A stretch of 64,000 bases of DNA, taken from positions 78,944 to 142,943 of the forward strand of contig ML769562.1 in assembly GCA_009733575.1 (NCBI GenBank), in the 5' to 3' direction. Of this stretch, positions 55,516 to 64,000 are shown piece after piece (position 1 is the first letter of the stretch; every line of letters begins with the position of its first letter). The position numbers and the translations under genes were made by a program. Source of the stretch: Gymnopus androsaceus JB14 (Eukaryota > Basidiomycota > Agaricomycetes > Agaricales > Omphalotaceae). The notes below the pieces were generated by a model. That model did not search any database. It saw only the letters and a program-made list of their open reading frames with translations, and was not told the DNA's origin.

Positions 55516-56872
55516 GAACTGGACTCGTCCTTGCCACGCATTGCGATGGCCCACACCCGCATATTGAAAAGCATTTCAAGGATATTTCAGAAAATATATA
55601 ATAACAGTCAAATCAAAGTAAATAAAGATCAAGGAAATACTGCATGGCAGCTATGTAAACCATTCAAGGGACAACAATCATAACTACATTCACCAGCAAA
55701 AATCCAATGAGCGGACAGATCCAAGCCAGAAGCAGACACAACATTCATCACCCTTTCATCCCAATGGAGAATCCAAGAGCAGCCATCAGTGAAAGATCTC
55801 CACACAACTGGACAATAACTAACACAGTGAACAGCATAATTTTGATCTTGGTTAAGACAATGCAACTTATTAGAGATCAATGTCAGCATAAATAAAGGTG
55901 ACCAATGGTGAATCCAGGAAATTCAAACAAAGCATCAGTTTTGGATATGGCATGTACAGCAATGTGCTTGTGAGGATGTTTGATGCAGCAATGCTCAAAA
56001 AACCCAACACAAAATATATAATCTTTTCAGATTTACCAAACAGAATCTGCACACACTAACCCTAGCAGAAAGGTAAGGCCACCAACACCTATGAAAAAGA
56101 AAGGAAAGTTACACCTTTGAAGTATGGAAAGCCAATTACCCAGAGCAAAAATCCTCAAAACCAAAAGGAATCTCAACAGATTCCAATACCATTATTGCTG
56201 GCACATCACAACCAATCACCTTGGGACTTCCAGGGTGTGCAAACAACAAGATGAACAGCCCAATGATGAATGAATTCAAGGAATGCAACACTGAGTGAAC
56301 CAACATGGGATTATCAATGTATACAGATAAGTGAATGGACAATCATATAGAATAGTATGATCAAACAAAGGCTCACCATGATTGCGAAGTACAAGATCTT
56401 GCCTGCCTGAGACTTCTAGTCACATTCTTGACCGTATATAATCATCACAAACCCAAAGGACATCTAATGGGGGCAGGTTATCCAAAGAGTACAGCAGTCT
56501 TCAAAGTTCAGATCCACAAGAACCACAACTATGTAGTGGTGCATATTGAATTGCATTAAAATACTCTGCTAATTGGGTAAGGATTACAGACATTGGGATA
56601 GGCTGTGGCCAAGTATCAGAAGCAGTTTCAATACTGAGAACCTTGTCATGAGCATGTTGGACATGGGCTTCTTTGTGATTACCTAGTTTCTTTGTTCATG
56701 AGTTTTCCAAACTGCTAGCTGGTAATGGCCTTCCGCTAGCTTGATATTGTTTCAAAACCTCTCAAGGTCAAGAGCATCGCAGCAGTAGTTCAGATGGTGC
56801 ATCCCATTTATGTCTTCAAACCTTTCTAATATTTGTACAGCCTTCCATTTTGAAGGTAGAGCCCACGACATC
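55516..56872 (-). other. Decayed transposon-like sequence
   Basis: There is no intact ORF. On the minus strand broken frames such as GNHKEAHVQHAHDK and LSSCGSCGSE-like reading (56,480-56,680) have some coding look, but I cannot assign them to a family. It probably belongs to another element or to the Helitron's own flank. Confidence 0.35.
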
Positions 56873-57494
56873 TGTTGTGGGACTTATTACCCCACCAATA
56901 AACGACGAAAGGACATCTGTCTCAAGGACCTTCCGAAGCATGTCCAGCAACCTTTCATAAAAATTTTCACACCTGTTCAATGTTATCATCGAATTCTGTG
57001 GTTGCATCGAAGCTTGGACTAGCCCAACCGCGACTGAGACTGCGGACCTTTGGGATAGCACTATGCCTTCTGGCATTGTCGCGCTTCATACGTGTATGCA
57101 TGCATATGACTTTGCGACAAGGCCCTTGTACCTATACACCCTAGCTACAAGGCCCTACATACTTACCAGTTGTTGGTGCTCTCGGGCACGTTTTGTTCCT
57201 TACTACTTACAGTTACCAGTACAACTACTTCAGTAGCATTAGACATATAGGGGACTCGGTACGTAGAAAACCAGTATCGAGTCGAAACACAAAGTAGATT
57301 AGATTTCCCCTACTTCAGAATATACCTTCCTTAACCCGCAAACAGACTTGATTGACCCTCTCGAACCCAAAGCATGTTCACGTCTACACACACGAGCAAG
57401 CTTTACAACTGGAGCCCACTGCGAGGGGGTAATCCAGTTTTTGTTTGCAAAAACACCCCGTTAATCCAAGACACCTCAACCGCGTCGAGAAGGC

Positions 57495-59266
57495 TTGCGA
57501 TCGGGTCATCTCTCACCCGAAACCCAGGAGCTCCTCACTGGAATCCAGTCTGCAGAGTTAACCTTTGCATCATCAGATCTTTTTGAAGCAGTTCCCAACG
57601 ACGAAGCTACTCACAATCGTTTATTGCTATTGGAGCCAGACAACTCCCCAACACCTCCTAGTTCTCTTTCTCCCACTCCTCCAGATACTCCCCCATACCC
57701 AGCTCCTAGTCCCGGAGCTAGTCCATATAATGGGCCGAGTCCACGGTCTGCTCACATACCAAATCCCAATCCAGTTCCAAATCCAATTCCTGTTCCCAAT
57801 CCGATGGCTGCTACACACCCTCTTCCCACTTGAAACAAGCGCTCAGCTCCTAAATGGGACTCCGAGTTTGAAGAACAGTTGCCAATGTTCTTCGAGGAGT
57901 TTGAGGCAGTTGCCACAACTGCTGGCATCAATAATGACCACGCAGCGATGAAGAAGGGTGTCCTCCGCTATACAGACCAACAGTCAATGCGGTTTTGGAG
58001 GACCCTACCTACCTATGAGGATGCCACAAAAATGTGGATCGAGTTCAAGGACGAGGTCTTGGTCCACTATCCCGGTGCTCTGAAAGATGCGGAATCGACG
58101 ATGGAGGACCTGAGAAAGGTCGTTAGCAAGTACGCTGGTTCAGGAGTAACAAACAGCAAAGAATTATTGACTTACCACTGTGACTTCTTGATTGTTGTCA
58201 GATCCCTTTTGACCAACGGAATACTTTCCGGGGTCCAAGTTGCTAGCATCTATACCAAGGCGTTCTCCGAAACAATTCGTAATCACCTAGATACACGACT
58301 TCAGGTGAAATACCCCCAGAAACCCAAAGGACAAGCATATACACTTACCAAGTTGCACGAAGCCACCGACTATCTCCTTTCCAATGCATCAACCACAGTA
58401 AAAGCCGGAAATTTTAGTATGGGGGACCGTTCCAAGGTCCCCGTATCCTCTATAACTGCATCAGTAGCTCCGAAGGTCGAATCAACAGAGTCAAAACTGG
58501 ACCAGTTGTCCCAGGTAGTCGCTTCGTTGACCCAACTGATGACCCACATGGTCAAAGGTGGAGAAAGTAGCTCCTCTTCATCCGGTAGCGGTTTCCATCC
58601 TCCGAAGATGAATCGGTCCAGCAAGTGCTTTTGGGATAATTGTGATAGCACAAAATTTGATAACTGTGCTGACCTATCGGAATGGGTTAGCAAAGGTTGC
58701 ATGGAATGAGATGAAAACGGATTTGTACAGTTGAAAGGTGGCCAGCGTCTTCCTCGTATTCAATGGTATATGGAGGGTACATTGAAACAACACTTCAAAT
58801 GGTATTTTGAAGACCATCCGTCCGAGAAGTCCTGGCTGTTGGAATCACCCCAGGTTACAATGGGACCATTGGCAGGAGTCAACGTGAGTTCCCATTCGTT
58901 GTATACCCTACATGGATTTCAGGGTCCGTTGATGCTTGCAAAGGCAGCGTTGTATATGGCGAGTCCAGTCGACGAGGAACAACAAGAAGCTGAGGTAATT
59001 TGTCAGCTTCTCTTCAAAATGGAAACACGCCGTGCGGCAAAGGAAGCCAACGACAAGGACATACCTGATAAAACGTTGTCAAAGTCTATACCGAAACCCA
59101 AACCTAATCCTCCTCCTTGCGATCCCGAGCCTTCCCAGCCAATTCCTCCTGTTCCAGGTCCAACAAGACCACCGAAGCCTATCATAGGCAAGCTTCCCCC
59201 GAATTACGTCCCTCCGCAGGAAAGGACAGTTGGTGTCCCTCCAAAAGATGATGTCCGTAACTTTTG
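57495..59266 (+). pseudogene. Gypsy gag region
   Basis: A proline-rich stretch (PTPPSSLSPTPPDTPP, then PNPNPVPNPIPVPNP) is followed after a stop by a gag-like domain starting KWDSEFEEQLPMFFEEFEAVA and containing RFWRTLPTYED and WIEFKDEVLVHYPG, as in agaricomycete Gypsy elements. Stops at about 57,831 and 58,708 and a frame shift break it. A C-terminal P-rich linker ends near 59,266. Confidence 0.75.
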
Positions 59267-59330
59267 ATACTGTGCACCAATTGAGACAGAGGCTGCTGTT
59301 GAACGAGTTGTTCAAGCGGGACTCTCAAGC

Positions 59331-59905
59331 ATGGTTTCTATTCGACAAGACAATCTGTTAGCAATCGCTCCAGAATATCGGCGAAAAGTCAAGGAAAATG
59401 TGACAAGCTGTTGTATTGGAATCGATGGCAATCTATTGGAAGACATTGAGTCGACTTACCTCTTGGATTCGGCAAAGTCACTCCCAGTTGCCCAAAAACA
59501 TCCCCCAGATCCGGTAGCGGTCTTCTTCCAGGAATTTGGAGAGGCAGCAGAAGGAGATGGGTTCTATGTGGCTAAGGAATCAGCCAGTATTCAAGGACTA
59601 AACGCTCTCGTTGGAGAACGTTCGGTCCATTGTGTTGCAGATAGTGGGTGTAGCATAATCGCAATGTCAGATGCAACTTGCAATGAGTTGAGTATTTCAT
59701 TTGATCCGAATCGTCGTATTCCCCTGCAAAGCACGAATGGAAAAACGGATTGGGCGCTAGGAGTTGCGAAAGACATACCCTTTTGATTTGGCAATATAAT
59801 TGCCTTCCTACAAGTCCATATCGTCGATTTGCCCGTGTACAATGTTTTACTGGGTCGTCCTTTCAAGATCCTCACCCAAGCCCACATACAAAACTTCCTA
59901 ATAAG
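59331..59905 (+). pseudogene. Gypsy aspartic protease
   Basis: HCVADSGCSIIAMSDATCNEL holds the DSG catalytic motif, and after a stop the frame shows VDLPVYNVLLGRPF, the second protease hallmark. Reading is lost at about 59,905, where foreign sequence begins. Confidence 0.75.
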
Positions 59906-61225
59906 GCAAGGGCGCGAGACCTCGTCGGGTGCATGCGTGAGATAAGAACCCTAATATGAGAGGTATACTCATCCCTCAAGAAAATAGTGACAATCTCTTG
60001 GGTTTTGTCGGGGAAGCCAACACTGTCACCGCCAGATCGCAGTGACCAGTCCGGGGTGGAAAAAGACCTGAGGTCTTGACCAGACTCAAACGGAACTGTA
60101 CGCTGACTCCGGTACACAAGGGGAACGGGTTAAGGAAGGGAAGAGTCAGCAAAGCGCAAACCCCACACGGAGCAGAGCTCCCAGAGCGTTTACGCTCGCT
60201 GAGGGTGAAGCTGATGATGACCGAAGAAAAACCCGAAACCCCACCAAGAGCGATGAGGAGTGATGAAAGATATAATTAGTACAGGTTGTAGACCTGGGGA
60301 ATGAACGTTAGGTGAGACATTAGTGAACCTAGCGGATGAATGATAGATGATAGAGATAGGTGATAGTGATAGGTGATGGGTGATAGGGCGACATGCAAAG
60401 CAATGTCAAAAATAGGATGCAAACCAAGAGGCAAGCAGAGCCGAAGATGATAGAAAATAATTACGGACAAAAACCGTAATTACATGATAATTTCCTACCT
60501 ATGGGGTACGGTCAGTATGCATTTGAGCACAGCCCACCCCAGACAACACTCCAAGATGGCTATAGTGCTAGTCCTTGTAGCACTGGATATTATTTGAAGG
60601 ATGGATTGTGATATAGAATTGGAGAACCATAATGATACATGCGAGCTTGTCCTAAGGTAGGATAGAAAAAATAGTGATAGTGATGATGCTGAGAAAATCC
60701 CGAGTCATCGATGCGTGGATGACGACCAAAATTTGGTACAAGAAAAAGTTGTTTTTTCTTTTAGATGATTACCTCAATAATGATAGCAAACTTTGATGAA
60801 GAAAGAGAATGATAGCGATAGTGATAATAATGAGAGGATCCTGAGTCATCGACGTGCAGACTCGGATGATGATCCAAAGTTTGATGAAAGAAAAATTGTC
60901 TTTTCCTTGGTTGAAAGCCTCGAGAACAATAATGAACCTTCGGAGAGAGGATAAGAGAGAAGACAGGATATGAAAAAGAGAAGGTCCAAAAATCTCGGGC
61001 TTGGAGAGAACGAGAATGAGGAGAATGCTTTCCGCGCACACCAGACAATGGTGGCGGGAAGCAAAAGATGATGTTGGCATGCACCGCAATTCTGGTCTCA
61101 ATGCGGACATCAGTCATTGTGCCTGTGTCAGCTGTATTGATACCAGACTCTCTTCTCATCTCCGGTGCTCCCTTGCCTTATCTATCACTTACGCTAGCCG
61201 TTCTCAAGCTCACGTAGCTTCAGCT
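59906..61225. mobile_element. Insertion of about 1.3 kb between Gypsy protease and RT
   Basis: The family expects ...NFxNGDQHxTLTDPNTxK immediately after LLGRPF. Here IQNFLIRQG (to about 59,905) and QHYTLTDPNTSKVVTIPTI (from about 61,226) are 1.3 kb apart. The inserted DNA has no ORF of note. It contains GGTGATAGTGATAG repeats (60,330-60,390) and an imperfect duplication (60,655-60,960). Boundaries are approximate and the TIR is unclear. Confidence 0.5.
60655..60960 (+). repeat. Imperfect tandem duplication of about 130-160 bases
   Basis: AGTGATAGTGATGATGCTGAG...CCCGAGTCATCGA...GACGACCAAAATTTGGT...GTTGTTTTTTC and, again, AGCGATAGTGATAATAATGAG...CCTGAGTCATCGA...GATGATCCAAAGTTTGAT...TTGTCTTTTCC. 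Confidence 0.6.
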
Positions 61226-62407
61226 AGCACCTGGTGACCAGCACTATACCCTCACCGATCCTAATACCAGCAAAGTGGTGACCATCCCTACAATCCCTAG
61301 AGAGCTTCCGCGATTTCACAAGGAGGACGGAAGGGGTAGAAGTTATTGAAGAGAGAGAAAGGGGGGTGGCTTATACCCTCGAGCCAGCGCCACCGCCCCC
61401 AACGATGGTGGAGTTTGACGAGTTGAACGATGGAGATGAAGTCCTGGTGGCCGTTGAGGTGCATGAGGCACCGCTGGCATCGGACTTATCAAATATCAGC
61501 GCTAATATCTCAATCTCCCTTAGATCCTCGGTCCTCGGTCCGGAACCGAGTTCCGATCAAATTAGCTTGGCGTTCTTTCATGCCCACGCTTTCTTCTCTT
61601 ACGATTCAACGACATACGCATCGATTCTTCAGTGTTCAGCTGTTCCAGCCTCATTCATCAATTCCCCCAGTCTCTCTTCTTCCTATTCCACTCTAGGGTC
61701 CCTCCTTCCCCACCTCCCTTCACAATATAGTTGTCTACCTACAATTCCCAATAAAAATTCTATACCAATACCCATCTTTTCTGCCTCCAAAAAGCGCTAC
61801 AGGCCAGTACATCAGCGTACTGTTCCTGTCCTGACGACTCTTCCCGAGAAATTCTGCATAATCCAACATTTTCCAACCGACCCTCTTGAGAACCTGCCCC
61901 AGCTCAATCCAATCCCTCCGCCGTTCACTCCCACAGGTTGTTATACCCAAGAACGCAAGGACATTATTGATAATGTTCACGACCAGTCCTTCTTATGGCC
62001 AGAGGAGATGAAAGCAGTACACCATCTCATGATGCTGCAAGAGGGTGCTTTCACCTGGAATGAGATGGAGAAAGGACAGTTTAAACATGAGTATTTTCCG
62101 CCGGTTGAAATTCCGGTTATTGAACATATTCCATGGCGGGTCCCAGTCTTGCTGATCCCTCCAGGATTAATGGAGGAAGTTATCAAGGTAGTTAAGGATA
62201 AAATCCGATCGGGCATATACGAGCCGTCGAATTTGTCCTATCGTTCCCGTTGGTTTACGGTGGTCAAGAAAGATGGAAAGTCACTGCGAATTGTTCATGA
62301 TTTGCAGCCTCTGAACGCAGTCATGATTCGGGATTCGTCAATTCTGCCGGTCCTGGAGCACCTCGCAGAGTGGTATGCGTGCAGGGCAGTTCTTGCAGCG
62401 CTGGATA
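61226..62407 (+). pseudogene. Gypsy reverse transcriptase N-terminal part, truncated
   Basis: From 61,366 a frame runs to FLWPEEMKAVHHLM, AFTWNEMEKGQFKHEYFPPV, PVIEHIPWRVPVLLIPPG, GIYEPSNLSYRSRWFTVVKKDGKSLRIVHDLQPLNAV and ends AVLAALDIF. This is the hallmark upstream RT block of basidiomycete Gypsy elements. The expected continuation (D-F-xGY) is replaced by unrelated sequence after about 62,410. Confidence 0.85.
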
Positions 62408-62993
62408 TCTTTCATCTGCAAAAGTACCCTATTGCCTAGGGAAATTTAAGTCAAACCCAGATACCCTCAGTGTGCCTGGGACACCCAGAGAGCCCAGGCT
62501 CCCTAAGCTCCCTGAGGGTCCCAAGGGACACCCCCCATTTCCTATGGGGACTAGGGTTATCCAAGAGAGACTTAAAGTCCCCTTGTTTAATTTTAGTTGT
62601 CCAAATGGAAGGGCAGACTTAACCTGGAAGTAGCACAGGGAACCAGTGCTGGCCCCAGGGAAATAACAAGTCTATTGAAGACACTTTAGTATGGCCTGAA
62701 TATTGCCAAGGCTACTCTGTTGGCACCCTATCAGAGCTAAGGCTAGCAAAAAACACTAAGAACATTCAAAAACAGTATGCTGAAACCAACTTTATGATCC
62801 TCCAGAGACAAGCAAGGACTCCTCAAGGTTGCTATGCTGCTTTTGAAGGCTTCTGCACTCAACGGAGGAGGAATTACGGAGTGAATAGAGGCATTTTCAG
62901 GGTCTCTGAAAAACGTTCAATATGTATCTCAAGTGATCTTGAATGCATTGGGCGATATGTTTATTTGCCATTGGAAATTCTTGGGCATCCTGA

Positions 62994-63036
62994 GGGTATC
63001 CCTGGGTATCCCTGGGTATCCCTGGGTATCCCTATA
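62994..63036 (+). repeat. 11-base tandem repeat GTATCCCTGGG, about four copies
   Basis: GGGTATCCCTG is repeated in direct tandem, ending at GTATCCCTATAAAC. Confidence 0.85.
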
Positions 63037-63351
63037 AACACCTGCAAGGACTTGATTTTATCATCTGAATGAATGGATGTATTATTGGTTTTTTCTTGGA
63101 GATCTGTGTATAATGCCTAATGCAACCTCCTAGCAGTATATGTATGCACTAAATATCCTTCAAAGCAATATTGATTGCCCAAAGATGTAATATTGTAAGC
63201 TTTGATTCATTGTAATCAAAGAATTGATTGGTTCAAAATAAGGCATTCATTATAACATTCGAAGCATCCATATATTGATTGCGCCATGTATGTACATATT
63301 TGATTGAAAAATAGCAGATAAACAAGCCAGCTATCATCACCCATTATTCAG

Positions 63352-63505
63352 CATCTCTGTTGCCATTACCGTTGCCCTCACCATTGCTAGATCCATTGCC
63401 ATTGCCATTGCTACCATTGACCTCACCGCTGCTATTGCCATTTCCCTCGCCATTGCCATTGTCGTCATTGCCATTGTTATTGTTATTGTATTGTTGCCAT
63501 TGCTG
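63352..63505 (+). repeat. CCATTG-type hexanucleotide low-complexity stretch
   Basis: Interspersed CCATTG, CTATTG and CTCACC hexamers. ORFs across it, on both strands, are low-complexity by-products. Confidence 0.8.
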
Positions 63506-64000
63506 TCGCCATTGTTGGTGTTGGTACCTCCCTGACCAGTGGCAGATGACTTTGCGCTTGCAGCAAATGCATTCAAGTCAGCATAGTCATATGTCTGGGA
63601 AGGAACAATGTCAGGTCCAGCGGTTCTAGAAAGGCAGAAAGGAATGAGTGCAACAATTATGATGATGAAAACACTCACAGCATTGCTTCGTATAACTCAG
63701 TTTGTAAGAGGTCAACATAGTCAGCTGACAACTCCTAGAGGTTGGTCATTGTATTTGTCACGGCGCGGTAGCTATTCACAAACATTAGAAAGGGAGCCAC
63801 ACAGCATAGATCATGAAGACTTCACTGGCTGGCCAGATGAGTAGCTGAGAATGGATGATCCATTCTATAACCAGATGCATATTCTTGCAGAACGTGGCCT
63901 ATCTTTGTACATTGCAAGAGTAGTGAGCATTTAGACAGGCTTATCAATGAATTCAGACATACCAAAACAACAATCATGATAATCAAGGGAATGGGGATAC

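Larger units (their letters stand above)
56873..62407 (+). mobile_element. Gypsy (Ty3) LTR retrotransposon, interrupted and 3'-truncated
   Basis: A probable 5' LTR begins TGTTGTGGGACTTATTACC at 56,873, and its end lies somewhere before 57,378. It is followed by gag (57,495-59,266), a protease (59,331-59,905) and the start of a reverse transcriptase (61,226-62,407). An insertion of about 1.3 kb separates protease and RT, and foreign DNA replaces the RT after ALDIF. No 3' LTR is visible in the window. LTR limits are estimates. Confidence 0.75.
62408..64000. mobile_element. Unclassified transposon-like sequence truncating the Gypsy RT
   Basis: It starts with a G/C-rich stretch of CCCAGAGAGCCCAGG and CCCTGAGGGTCCC type palindromic words (62,460-62,560), common at the ends of fungal transposons. 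An ORF at 62,794-63,072 has no recognised domain. No second end is found before the window stops. Confidence 0.4.

Overview
The window looks like nuclear DNA of a mushroom-forming basidiomycete (Agaricomycetes). The evidence is dense genes on both strands with many 45-65 base GT-AG introns, agaricomycete-style F-box proteins, and Helitron, Copia and Gypsy relics. The species is not identifiable by reading alone.

Positions 1-38,500 form a gene-rich, mostly housekeeping segment. In order it holds: a possible partial gene on the minus strand (1-103); an F-box protein (1329-2693, +); a small secreted lectin-like protein (3717-4440, +); an uncharacterised gene (5314-6056, +); a delta-9 fatty-acid desaturase with C-terminal cytochrome b5 domain (6630-8347, -); SMC6 (9288-13918, +); eIF3i (14145-15457, -); two tandem copies of a mitochondrial K+/H+ exchange-related protein (15633-16853 and 17154-18492, +); profilin (18812-19354, -); a single-pass membrane glycoprotein (19863-21461, -); branched-chain 2-oxoacid dehydrogenase E1 alpha (21844-23735, +); a ZIP metal transporter (23869-25030, -); a DUF262-type protein (25420-27734, -); a TPR/Mlp1 nuclear-pore coiled-coil protein (28239-34954, -); ribosomal protein uS10/RPS20 (35162-35691, +); and an F-box/LRR-like protein with a hydrophobic C-terminus (35928-38215, -). 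These genes have unrelated jobs. Several are head-to-head pairs sharing short intergenic promoters: eIF3i with the first KHE copy, TPR with RPS20, and the membrane glycoprotein with BCKDHA.

From about 38,500 to the end the DNA is transposon-derived and nested. A degenerate Helitron helicase and its usual C-terminal partner domain (39,870-42,646 and 54,756-55,515) are split by a Copia LTR element (42,647-54,755). That element has two 222-base LTRs and a TTTAC target duplication. The Copia element has in turn received at least three other elements: a hairpin-like element (44,749-45,830), a 1.7 kb TIR element (47,319-49,027) and a 4.15 kb fold-back element (50,279-54,433). The fold-back arms carry opposing arrays of a 53-base satellite. 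A Gypsy element follows (about 56,873-62,407), itself interrupted and truncated, and then unclassified repeat DNA to 64,000.

Two cross-cutting observations matter. Several otherwise intact housekeeping genes contain single-base +1 frameshifts in short homopolymers, which points to sequence errors rather than decay. Also, three different TIR elements share the same terminal motif, ATCAGCAAAACC, next to AT dinucleotides.
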